11,240 nt of DNA. Source: SZAS-79 sp038319115 (GTDB lineage Bacteria > Pseudomonadota > Gammaproteobacteria > Burkholderiales > SG8-39). This document shows, one piece after another, positions 1 through 6,050 of the stretch. Location of the stretch: assembly GCA_038319115.1 (NCBI GenBank), contig JBBQCV010000116.1, forward strand, positions 1 to 11,240, in the 5' to 3' direction. The translations under genes were made by a program, and so were the position numbers. Every line of letters begins with the position of its first letter. Within the stretch, counting starts at the first letter, position 1. The notes beneath the pieces are model-generated. The model saw only the letters and a list, made by a program, of their open reading frames with translations, had not been told where the DNA came from and did no database searches.

Positions 1-80
1 CTGCGCCGCGGCCGCTGCGTAGGATCGCGCCACCGCAAGCACAGGCCACGCTTCCCACCCACCATGACGACGAGCAATCC

Positions 81-1364
81 ATGACCGACCCCACCGCCGG
101 ATGCCCCTTCCACGCGGGTGCAGCGCTTGCATCGGCCGAAGATCCCGCTGCGGCCACCGGTGCGCGCTTTCCGCTGCCGCGCCAACGCCCCATGGATCCA
201 CCCGACGATTACGCCCGCCTGGGCGAAACCCAGCCCGTGCGGCGCGTCACGCAATGGAACGGCGCGCCGGCGTGGTTCGTCACCGGCTACGCCAACGTGC
301 GCGCGTTGCTGGCCGATGCGCGCACCAGCGCCGACGCTTCGCATCCGGCCTATCCGGCGCAAAGCGCCGCCCTCGCCCTCGTGCGCCGCGACTACCAGGT
401 GTTCGCGCAGATGGACCCTCCACAGCACACCGACGAGCGCCGGCTGGTGGCGGGTGAATTCTCCGTGCGCCGGGTGGAGGAATTGCGCCCGAAGGTGCAG
501 GCCCTCATCGATGCCCTCGTCGATCGCATGATCGCCAAGGGACCGCCGGCCGACCTCGTGGAGGACTTCGCCTCGCCGCTGCCGTGCCAGGTGATCTGCA
601 CGCTGCTGGGCGTGCCGGAATCCGACCATGCGGCGATCCAGGGGTGGGCGCGCCAGATTTCCTCGACGTTCATCACCCACGAGCAGGCAGCGGCGATGAC
701 GCGCGAGTTCTGCGACGGCTACCTCACCGACCTCGTGCGGCGCAAGACCGCCCAGCCCGGCGACGACCTGCTGAGCCGGCTGATCGTCGAACCGATGCGC
801 GCCGGCATCATCAACGAGCACAAGGTGGCGAGCCTCGCGCGCCTCATGCTCACCGCAGGCCACGAGTCGACCACCGGGACGCTGGGACTGGGGCTGGCCG
901 CGCTGCTCTACCATCCCGACCAGCTTGCGCTGCTGCAGGCCGACCCCAAGCTGCTGCGCGGCGCGGTGGAGGAAATCCTGCGCTATACCGACGTCACCCA
1001 TTCGGGGCGCCTGCGCATCGCCACCGAGGACATCGAGTTGTGCGGCGTGACCATCCGCGCGGGCGATGCGATCATCATGCACCAGCCGACCGCCGACCGT
1101 GACCCGTCGGTGTTTCCCGATCCGCACCGCTTCGACATCACGCGCAAGCCAAAGGCCCACCTGGCGTTCGGATTCGGCATCCACCAGTGCATCGGGCAGC
1201 CGCTCGCGCGCATGGAATTGCAGGAGGCGATCGGCACGCTGGTGCGCAGGTTGCCGGGCCTGAAGCCGCTGCGCCCGGTGGAAGAGCTCAACTTCCACCA
1301 CAAGCTCGCCATCTATGGTCTCGAATCGCTCCCTGCGGGATGGGCGACCGGGGGCGGCGGCTAG
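81..1364 (+). CDS. Cytochrome P450, soluble bacterial type
   Basis: The 427-residue protein is a heme-thiolate monooxygenase that would insert one oxygen atom from O2 into an organic substrate in the cytoplasm, using electrons from a separate ferredoxin or flavodoxin system. The length fits a soluble bacterial P450, and there is no membrane anchor. Visible motifs are the I-helix oxygen-activation segment AGHEST (259-264), the K-helix ExxR (E298-I-L-R301), and the heme loop F363-G-F-G-I-H-Q-C370-I-G ending in LAR, with C370 as the iron ligand. Residue 263 is Ser where most P450s have Thr, a conservative change. The N-terminus MTDPTAGCPFHAG is typical of the class. The start has no clear ribosome site, and the frame stays open to the window edge without another ATG or GTG. 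No redox partner is encoded nearby, so the substrate cannot be told. The family call is very secure. Confidence 0.95.
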   Translation: MTDPTAGCPFHAGAALASAEDPAAATGARFPLPRQRPMDPPDDYARLGETQPVRRVTQWNGAPAWFVTGYANVRALLADARTSADASHPAYPAQSAALALVRRDYQVFAQMDPPQHTDERRLVAGEFSVRRVEELRPKVQALIDALVDRMIAKGPPADLVEDFASPLPCQVICTLLGVPESDHAAIQGWARQISSTFITHEQAAAMTREFCDGYLTDLVRRKTAQPGDDLLSRLIVEPMRAGIINEHKVASLARLMLTAGHESTTGTLGLGLAALLYHPDQLALLQADPKLLRGAVEEILRYTDVTHSGRLRIATEDIELCGVTIRAGDAIIMHQPTADRDPSVFPDPHRFDITRKPKAHLAFGFGIHQCIGQPLARMELQEAIGTLVRRLPGLKPLRPVEELNFHHKLAIYGLESLPAGWATGGGG

Positions 1365-1747
1365 CGCACGTAGCGGATCACGTTGCCATTGCAGTAGTAG
1401 GCCGAGTTCGGATCGACCGCGGCGTGGTAGCAGGCGAAATTCATCACCGCATCGCCGCCCAGCAGCACGGCGTGGTTGCGCAGGTCGGCCGAGCCGGCTG
1501 CTACCGATGCATAGCGCGGCACCGCAATTGCAGTGCGCCAAGGCTCGACCCACAGCCGCTTGACGAGAACGTATTCGCGCTGGCTGGGCGGGAAAGCTTC
1601 ATACACGCCGATCTCGGCGGCGCGCGGCATGTCGGGCGCGGGCTTGGGCTCGAACGTTGCGCAGCCTGCCAGTGCTGCCGCTACCGCCGCCATCGCGGCG
1701 GAATGGGCCGCAGGGTGCAGGGTAAGTCGGGTCGGGCAGCGGGCCAT
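1361..1747 (-). CDS. Small outer-membrane-type lipoprotein, function unknown
   Basis: This 128-residue protein has a hydrophobic signal ending in the lipobox LAGC, which makes C29 the predicted lipid-modified residue of a mature protein of about 100 residues. A longer frame begins at 1837, but the ATG at 1747 is preferred: AGGA lies 6 bases upstream and the signal peptide then has normal length. The mature part carries 'ADLRNHAVLLGGDAV' followed by two cysteines (in FAC and YYC). This pattern recalls RcsF-like and DUF4156-like small lipoproteins, in which an LR..A..GG.AV helix precedes disulfide-forming cysteines. That likeness is from memory and is only suggestive. The gene converges on the P450 gene with overlapping stop codons, and is divergent from the hydroxyacid dehydrogenase gene across a 143-bp spacer. 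The lipoprotein nature is well supported; the role is unknown. Confidence 0.75.
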   Translation of the reverse strand: MARCPTRLTLHPAAHSAAMAAVAAALAGCATFEPKPAPDMPRAAEIGVYEAFPPSQREYVLVKRLWVEPWRTAIAVPRYASVAAGSADLRNHAVLLGGDAVMNFACYHAAVDPNSAYYCNGNVIRYVR

Positions 1748-1779
1748 GGCGGATCCTGTGGGGCGAGTCGATTTTCGCC

Positions 1780-1807
1780 ATCTTACCCTCGCCACCGCCT
1801 GTGCCGA
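1780..1807 (-). promoter_or_regulatory. Weak sigma-70-like promoter candidate for the lipoprotein gene
   Basis: On the minus strand, TCGGCA (1807-1802) and TAAGAT (1785-1780) are 16 bases apart, each matching four of six consensus bases. They sit 33 bases upstream of the chosen ATG at 1747. In a GC-rich spacer these matches stand out, but they are weak. In the same spacer, TAGACT at 1848-1853 on the plus strand could be a -10 element for the dehydrogenase gene, but it has no recognisable -35. Confidence 0.25.
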
Positions 1808-1890
1808 GGATGCGAAACGCACCCCATCGCGCACCATCCGCCTCCTGTAGACTGGCCCGCCACCGCCCCAGCATCGACCGGATTTCGAAC

Positions 1891-2898
1891 ATGAAGCCTC
1901 TCATCCACTTCGAGGACGGCAGCAAGCGCCCGGAGGTGTTTCGCATCACCCCCCGGCGCGTGGCCGCCGCGCGCCGGCGCAACCCCGATGCGGCGGCGCT
2001 GGTGGGTGTTTCGTGCGGCCAGGATCTCGCAGCCATCGCTCGCTGGATCGGCCGCGCAAGCGGCCTCGTCTGCTCCTCGGCCAACCTGCTCGACAAGCGC
2101 TTCCCGCTGCGCACGCTGGCCACCGACGCGCCGCAACTGGCGTGGATCCACGTCATCGGCGCAGGGGTAGAAAGCCTGCTGCCGTTCGACTGGCTGCACC
2201 GCGGGCTCAGGCTCACCAACAACAGCGGCGTGCACGTGGGCAAGGTGTACGAGTTCGGCCTCATGAGCCTGCTCATGATCAACGCGCGCGTGCCGCAGAT
2301 CTTTTCCCAGCAGGCGCGCGGCGAATGGCAGCCGCAGTTCACCGGCTCGCCGCGCGGCCGCACGCTGCTCGTGGTCGGCCTCGGCGACATGGGCGGCGCG
2401 ATGGCGCGCGCGGGCCGCACGCTCGGCATGCGCGTGCTCGGCATCCGGCGCACGCCCAAGCCGCACCCCCATGCCGACAAGGTTCACGCGATGAAGGACC
2501 TGCATCGCCTGCTGCCCAAGGCCGACATCGTCGTGGTCGCGACGCCGCTCACACCCGCCACAAGGCATGCGATCGGCGCGCGCGAGTTCGGCCTCATGAA
2601 ACCGGGCGCGGGCCTCATCAACATCGGCCGCGGCCCCGTGCTCGACCAGGCGGCGCTTGAGGCCGCCCTGCGCTCGGGCCGCCTGTCGGGCGCGGTGCTC
2701 GACGTGTTCGACCCGGAGCCGTTGCCGCGCGGCCACTCGTTGTGGGGTGCGCCCAACGTCTACGTATCGCCGCATTGCTCGTCGGATGACAACGACGACT
2801 ACATGCCGATGACCCTCGACCTCGCGTTCGCCAATGCGGCCCGCCTCGCGCGAGGACGCAGGCTCTCGAACCTCGTCGACGCCTCGGCCGGCTACTGA
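1891..2898 (+). CDS. D-2-hydroxyacid dehydrogenase (NAD(P)-dependent, GhrA-like)
   Basis: The 335-residue cytoplasmic enzyme should interconvert a 2-keto acid and a D-2-hydroxy acid. The Rossmann signature G163-L-G-D-M-G168 is followed by R186-R187 at the end of the second strand, where NAD-specific members carry an acidic residue, so NADP(H) preference is likely. The catalytic set is present: R247 in INIGRG, E276 in DVFDPEP, and H295 in VSPHC. ATG at 1891 was chosen because upstream in-frame sequence (from GTG 1801) reads as spacer and the family N-terminus aligns better there. No good ribosome site is visible. The thioesterase gene follows after 17 bases, implying co-transcription. The substrate is unknown; glyoxylate/hydroxypyruvate reductase and bulkier 2-keto acid reductase are both possible. 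Confidence 0.9.
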   Translation: MKPLIHFEDGSKRPEVFRITPRRVAAARRRNPDAAALVGVSCGQDLAAIARWIGRASGLVCSSANLLDKRFPLRTLATDAPQLAWIHVIGAGVESLLPFDWLHRGLRLTNNSGVHVGKVYEFGLMSLLMINARVPQIFSQQARGEWQPQFTGSPRGRTLLVVGLGDMGGAMARAGRTLGMRVLGIRRTPKPHPHADKVHAMKDLHRLLPKADIVVVATPLTPATRHAIGAREFGLMKPGAGLINIGRGPVLDQAALEAALRSGRLSGAVLDVFDPEPLPRGHSLWGAPNVYVSPHCSSDDNDDYMPMTLDLAFANAARLARGRRLSNLVDASAGY

Positions 2899-2915
2899 AT
2901 CCGCGCGAGGCCCGA

Positions 2916-3377
2916 ATGGACATCCCCGCCGGATTCACGCTCCTCGACCTTCCGTCCAACGCCTTCATGAGCGCCAACGGGCCGGTCTACGCCAGGATGG
3001 ATGGCGAGCAGATGGTGCTGGGCCTGCGCGTGGAGGAGCGCCACTGCAGCTCGATCGGCCTGTGCCACGGCGGCATGATCATGACATTTGCCGACCTGAT
3101 CCTCACGATAGGCGTCAACGTGCAGGCGAAACTGTCGCGCTTCCTTCCCACGGTCAGTGTGACATGCGATTTCCTCGGACCCGCGCCGCGCGACACCTGG
3201 CTCGAAGCGCGCGTGACCGTGCTGCGCACTACGCGCAACCTCGCGTTCGCGCATGGACTGATTACGCTGGGTGACGCCTCGCCGGTGGCGCGCATCAGCG
3301 GCATCCTCAAGATCGGCGGCGAGCCCGATCCCGCCTATGGACCCGGGCGTTACTTGCCTGAAACGGAGACTTCCTGA
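2916..3377 (+). CDS. PaaI-type hotdog-fold thioesterase
   Basis: The 153-residue protein fits the length of single-domain hotdog thioesterases, which hydrolyse acyl-CoA thioesters as multimers in the cytoplasm. The signature is 'CHGGMIMTFAD': H51-G52-G53 opens the central hotdog helix, and D60 lies nine residues after the His, at the position of the catalytic acid in PaaI-like enzymes. The C-terminal half ('RVTVLRTTRNLAFAHGLIT') has the alternating strand pattern of the second sheet. GAGG lies five bases before the ATG. The gene follows the hydroxyacid dehydrogenase by 17 bases, and a small ORF begins one base after its stop. Substrate range in this family is broad (aryl- or medium-chain acyl-CoAs), so it may clear products of the acyl-CoA synthetase encoded downstream. 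That link is inference. Confidence 0.88.
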   Translation: MDIPAGFTLLDLPSNAFMSANGPVYARMDGEQMVLGLRVEERHCSSIGLCHGGMIMTFADLILTIGVNVQAKLSRFLPTVSVTCDFLGPAPRDTWLEARVTVLRTTRNLAFAHGLITLGDASPVARISGILKIGGEPDPAYGPGRYLPETETS

Positions 3378-3378
3378 T

Positions 3379-3474
3379 ATGTACGCTCCCCGAGTGTCAC
3401 TCGGCGAGCGCGTGCGCAAGGATCTCGCCTACTGGCGCGGCGTCGTGAAACCACTCGGAATCCGTGCCGACTAG
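3379..3474 (+). CDS. Possible 31-residue small protein
   Basis: An ATG one base after the thioesterase stop opens a 31-codon frame ending in TAG. CGGAG (3364-3368) lies 10 bases upstream, a slightly long but usable ribosome-site spacing. The peptide is basic and ends 'YWRGVVKPLGIRAD'. It has no hydrophobic segment and no motif I can name. The composition looks protein-like (spread hydrophobics, Y and W, no arginine/alanine runs), unlike the shadow frames around it, and the gene would otherwise be a 136-bp gap inside a tight operon. It could also be the C-terminal remnant of a decayed gene. Translation is not proven. Confidence 0.4.
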   Translation: MYAPRVSLGERVRKDLAYWRGVVKPLGIRAD

Positions 3475-3501
3475 CACGGAACCGCGCCCCGGAGTCTGTG
3501 G

Positions 3502-3507
3502 CAGAAT
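3502..3507 (+). promoter_or_regulatory. Possible -10 element placing the GNAT start at the RNA 5' end
   Basis: CAGAAT ends six bases before the GNAT ATG at 3514. If it works as a -10 element, transcription would begin at or beside the start codon and give a leaderless message. The nearest purine-rich stretch, GGAG at 3491-3494, is 19 bases upstream and too far to act as a ribosome site. No -35 match is visible, so this is only a candidate. Confidence 0.2.
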
Positions 3508-3513
3508 GTTTGC

Positions 3514-4026
3514 ATGAACGCGACCGCCATTACCCTCCGGATCGCCCAGCCCGACGATGCCAAGGCCATCGCGCTGATGTCGCGCGACCTCATCGAGGCC
3601 GGGCTTGGATGGAAATACGAGCCCGAGCGGATCCGCCGCGCCATGAACGACCGCGAGACCGTCACGCTGGTGGCCTGCGAGCGCTCGCAGCTGGTGGGCT
3701 TCGCGATCATGGAGTTCGGCGACGAGCGCGCCCACCTCGTGCTGCTGGCCGTGCGCCCCAGCCATCGCCGCCACAGCGTAGGGCGGCGGCTGATCGAATG
3801 GCTGGTCGACTCGGTGGCCACCGCGGGCCTCGCGTCGATCCACCTCGAGTTGCGCTCGAGCAACGAAGCCGCGCGCGCCTTCTACCGCGCGATGGGCTTC
3901 AACGAAACCATCCTCGTGCCCGGCTACTACCGCGGCAAGGAGTCGGCCACCCGCATGGTGCGCGTGCTGCGCGTGCCCGGCCCGCTGCCTTTCAACTGGC
4001 GTCCGCCGACGCTCGACAAGAAGTAG
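3514..4026 (+). CDS. GNAT-family N-acetyltransferase
   Basis: The 170-residue protein shows the GNAT fold in order: an N-terminal 'LRIAQPDDAKAIALMSRD' segment, the central strand VLLAV (76-80) and the acetyl-CoA pyrophosphate loop at 85-93 (RRHSVGRRL). The 'NEAARAFYRAMGF' block near 117-129 is typical of RimI-like members. In the loop, the first glycine of R-x-x-G-x-G/A is replaced by S88 while G90 is kept. Such enzymes transfer acetyl from acetyl-CoA to an amine; the substrate here (protein N-terminus, amino acid or small amine) cannot be told. The C-terminal 20 residues extend past the usual fold and are rich in proline. The amidase gene starts 19 bases downstream, so the two are probably co-transcribed. 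No ribosome site lies at a normal distance from the ATG. Confidence 0.88.
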   Translation: MNATAITLRIAQPDDAKAIALMSRDLIEAGLGWKYEPERIRRAMNDRETVTLVACERSQLVGFAIMEFGDERAHLVLLAVRPSHRRHSVGRRLIEWLVDSVATAGLASIHLELRSSNEAARAFYRAMGFNETILVPGYYRGKESATRMVRVLRVPGPLPFNWRPPTLDKK

Positions 4027-4045
4027 CCTCCCCCGGCAGGGATCC

Positions 4046-5329
4046 ATGCGTCTTCACGAACTGACCGCCGTCGAGCTGGTCGGCCGAATCGGCCGCCGCG
4101 AACTCACTGTCGAAGCGCTGGTGCGCGCCCTGCTCGAGCGCATCGACGAGCGCGAGCCGCAGGTGCAGGCGTGGACGTGCCTGCGCCGCGATGCCGCCAT
4201 CGATGCCGCGCGCGCCATGGACCGCGGCGCGCTGCGCGGTCCGCTGCACGGGCTGCCCTTCGGCGTGAAGGACGTCTTCGACACCCACGACCTGCCCACC
4301 GAATACGGCTCGCCGATCTACGCCGGCCACCAGCCCCGCGTGGACGCTGCGGTCGTGGCGCAGGCACGCGCCGTCGGCGGCCTGATCCTCGGCAAGGCAG
4401 TGACCACCGAGTTCGCCACCTTCCCGCCGGGCAAGACACGCAACCCGCACAACCCCGCCCACACCCCCGGTGGCTCGTCGTCGGGTTCCGCCGCGGCGGT
4501 GGCCGACGCCATGGTGCCGGTGGCCTTCGGCACCCAGACGGTCGGCTCCACCATCCGGCCCGCCTCGTTCTGCGGCACGGTCGGCTACAAGCCCACCTAT
4601 GCGCTGCTGCCCACCGTGGGAGTCAAGGCGATTTCCTATTGCCTCGACACGGTGGGTCTCTTTACCAAGACCGTTGCCGACCTCGGCCTCGTGATGGCCG
4701 CATTGACCGGCAGGCCGCTGGAGGTGCCGCAGCAACCGCGCGCACCGCGCGTGGGCCTGTGCCTCACGCCGCAATGGCAGCATGCGCAACCCGAAGTGCA
4801 GGCGCTGTTCGCGCGCCTCGGCGGCGAAATTTCGCGCGCCGGCGCGAACGTCGCGGATTTCACCCTGCCCCCGCCCTACGAGAAGATGCACGACTCGCAG
4901 GCGCTGATCTGGGATTACGAGGTGGCGCGCTGCCTCACCGGCGAGCACGCGGCGCACCGCGATCGGATCCGCGAGCCGCTGCTGGGCCAGATCGAGCGCG
5001 GCCTCGCGCTGCCGTGGCGCGACTACGAGGCCGCGATGGAAATCGCGCGCCGGGGCCGGCACGGATTCGCCGATGCCATGGCGGACTTCGACGTGCTGGT
5101 GGTGCCGAGCAGCCAGGGCGAAGCACCCAAGGGCGATGCCACCGGGCTGCCCTACTTCAACCGCGCGTGGAGCCTGCTGCACACGCCCGCCGTGCACGTC
5201 CCACATGGCCGGGGGCCGAACAACCTGCCCATCGGCTTCCAGGTGGTCGGGCGCATCGGCGACGACGCGCGCACCCTGGCCTGCGCGCACTGGCTGCAAA
5301 CCGAAGTCGTCGCGCGCCAAGGCGCGTAA
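4046..5329 (+). CDS. Amidase-signature family amidohydrolase
   Basis: The 427-residue cytoplasmic enzyme should hydrolyse a carboxamide to the acid plus ammonia or an amine. The complete Ser-cisSer-Lys triad can be placed: K75 in 'GVKDVFD', cis-Ser S144 in 'GGSSSGS', and nucleophile S168 in 'TVGSTIRP'. The two serines are 24 residues apart, as in malonamidase and fatty-acid amide hydrolase. The C-terminal 'LPIGFQVVGRIGDDARTL' is the usual closing segment. AGGG lies 5 bases before the ATG, in AGGGATCC. It is shorter than GatA (about 480 residues), and no gatB or gatC is adjacent, so a catabolic or detoxifying amidase is more likely than tRNA amidotransferase. The substrate is unknown. A GC hairpin follows its stop closely. 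Confidence 0.92.
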   Translation: MRLHELTAVELVGRIGRRELTVEALVRALLERIDEREPQVQAWTCLRRDAAIDAARAMDRGALRGPLHGLPFGVKDVFDTHDLPTEYGSPIYAGHQPRVDAAVVAQARAVGGLILGKAVTTEFATFPPGKTRNPHNPAHTPGGSSSGSAAAVADAMVPVAFGTQTVGSTIRPASFCGTVGYKPTYALLPTVGVKAISYCLDTVGLFTKTVADLGLVMAALTGRPLEVPQQPRAPRVGLCLTPQWQHAQPEVQALFARLGGEISRAGANVADFTLPPPYEKMHDSQALIWDYEVARCLTGEHAAHRDRIREPLLGQIERGLALPWRDYEAAMEIARRGRHGFADAMADFDVLVVPSSQGEAPKGDATGLPYFNRAWSLLHTPAVHVPHGRGPNNLPIGFQVVGRIGDDARTLACAHWLQTEVVARQGA

Positions 5330-5334
5330 GACCG

Positions 5335-5352
5335 CGCTGCGCGGGCGCAGCG
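5335..5352 (+). terminator. Perfect GC hairpin behind the amidase gene, no U tract
   Basis: CGCTGCG (5335-5341) and CGCAGCG (5346-5352) form a perfect 7-bp stem closed by a CGGG loop, starting five bases after the amidase stop codon. The following bases, TAAGGATT, include no T run, so it is not a standard intrinsic terminator. It could stabilise the 3' end of the amidase message, cause pausing, or end transcription with Rho. The position between two gene pairs favours a boundary role. Confidence 0.4.
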
Positions 5353-5367
5353 TAAGGATTGGCGCCG

Positions 5368-5385
5368 CGATCGGACCAACGATCG
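5368..5385. repeat. Twin CGATCG palindromes upstream of msrA
   Basis: CGATCG occurs at 5368-5373 and again at 5380-5385, separated by GACCAA. Because each copy is itself a palindrome, the pair is both a direct and an inverted repeat with 12-bp centre spacing, near one helical turn. It lies 26 bases before the msrA start, where a repressor or activator site could be. GC-rich genomes favour this hexamer, so chance is a fair alternative. Confidence 0.25.
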
Positions 5386-5411
5386 AAGCCTTCACCGCAC
5401 AAAGGACCCCA

Positions 5412-6050
5412 ATGAAAACCACGACCCTTCCCCTGGCCCACGCCGCGCGCGCGTTCCTGTGCGCGCTGGCCCTCACAAGCACCCTGCCCGCGCACAGCCA
5501 GGAGAAGCCGCCGCCCGCGGGGCTGGAGGCCGCGATCTTCGCGGGGGGCTGCTTCTGGTGCATGGAGCCGCCCTACGACGTCCTCCCCGGCGTTGTCTCC
5601 ACCACCTCCGGCTATACCGCGGGCCGCACGAAGAACCCGACCTACCACGACGTGTCGGCGGGCATCACCGGGCACACCGAAGCGGTGCGCGTGGTGTACG
5701 ACCCGAAGAAAGTCGGCTACGAAAAACTGCTCGAGGTGTTCTGGCGCAACATCGACCCGACGGTCAAGGACCGCCAGTTCTGCGACATCGGCAGCCAGTA
5801 CCGCTCCGGCATCTACTACCTTGGGCCCGAGCAGAAGCGGCTGGCCGAGGAGTCGCGCGCGAAGCTGGAGAAAACCAAGCCGTTCAAGGCGGCTGTGGTG
5901 ACCGAAATCGCCGCCGCCGCCGAGTTCTGGGCGGCCGAGGACTACCACCAGGACTACTACCAGAAGAATCCGGTGCGCTACAAGGTCTACCGCACCGGCT
6001 GCGGCCGCGACTCGCGCCTCACCGAGCTCTGGGGCAAGCCGGCAAAATGA
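5412..6050 (+). CDS. msrA: Peptide-methionine (S)-S-oxide reductase, exported
   Basis: MsrA reduces the S epimer of methionine sulfoxide in oxidised proteins and free methionine. The 212-residue protein carries the signature G45-G-C47-F-W-C50, with C47 as catalytic nucleophile. It also shows 'DRQFCDIGSQYRSGIYY' and a C-terminal C197 in RTGCG that could resolve the disulfide. It begins with a signal peptide: basic start, hydrophobic 'AFLCALALTSTL' and a likely cleavage after AHS (residue 29). It therefore probably works in the periplasm, whereas the common MsrA is cytoplasmic. AAGGA five bases before ATG 5412 fixes the start; the longer open frame from 5073 overlaps the amidase gene and is spurious. 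Neither msrB nor a thioredoxin-like electron donor is adjacent. The stop overlaps the acyl-CoA synthetase start as ATGA. Confidence 0.95.
   Translation: MKTTTLPLAHAARAFLCALALTSTLPAHSQEKPPPAGLEAAIFAGGCFWCMEPPYDVLPGVVSTTSGYTAGRTKNPTYHDVSAGITGHTEAVRVVYDPKKVGYEKLLEVFWRNIDPTVKDRQFCDIGSQYRSGIYYLGPEQKRLAEESRAKLEKTKPFKAAVVTEIAAAAEFWAAEDYHQDYYQKNPVRYKVYRTGCGRDSRLTELWGKPAK

Noticed and set aside
1..84. Possible 3' end of an upstream gene, ending in TGA at 82-84 and overlapping the P450 ATG
   Set aside because: The frame is open from base 1, but 27 codons of Arg/Pro-rich sequence at a window edge are not evidence of a gene. An alternative frame ends at 22, so either or neither may be real.
1783..2775. 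Long minus-strand frames across the hydroxyacid dehydrogenase gene
   Set aside because: The plus-strand dehydrogenase has all cofactor and catalytic motifs, while the antisense frames show none.
4046..5329. Amidase as GatA of a tRNA amidotransferase
   Set aside because: It is shorter than GatA, and no gatB or gatC lies next to it.
5073..5411. N-terminal extension of MsrA into the amidase gene
   Set aside because: ATG 5412 has a good ribosome site and begins a normal signal peptide; the extension lies mostly inside amidase coding sequence.
3992..5563. Long minus-strand open frame (523 codons) over the amidase gene
   Set aside because: It is the antisense shadow of a gene with a complete catalytic triad; its translation is rich in Arg, His and Gly with no recognisable domain, as expected from GC-rich third positions.
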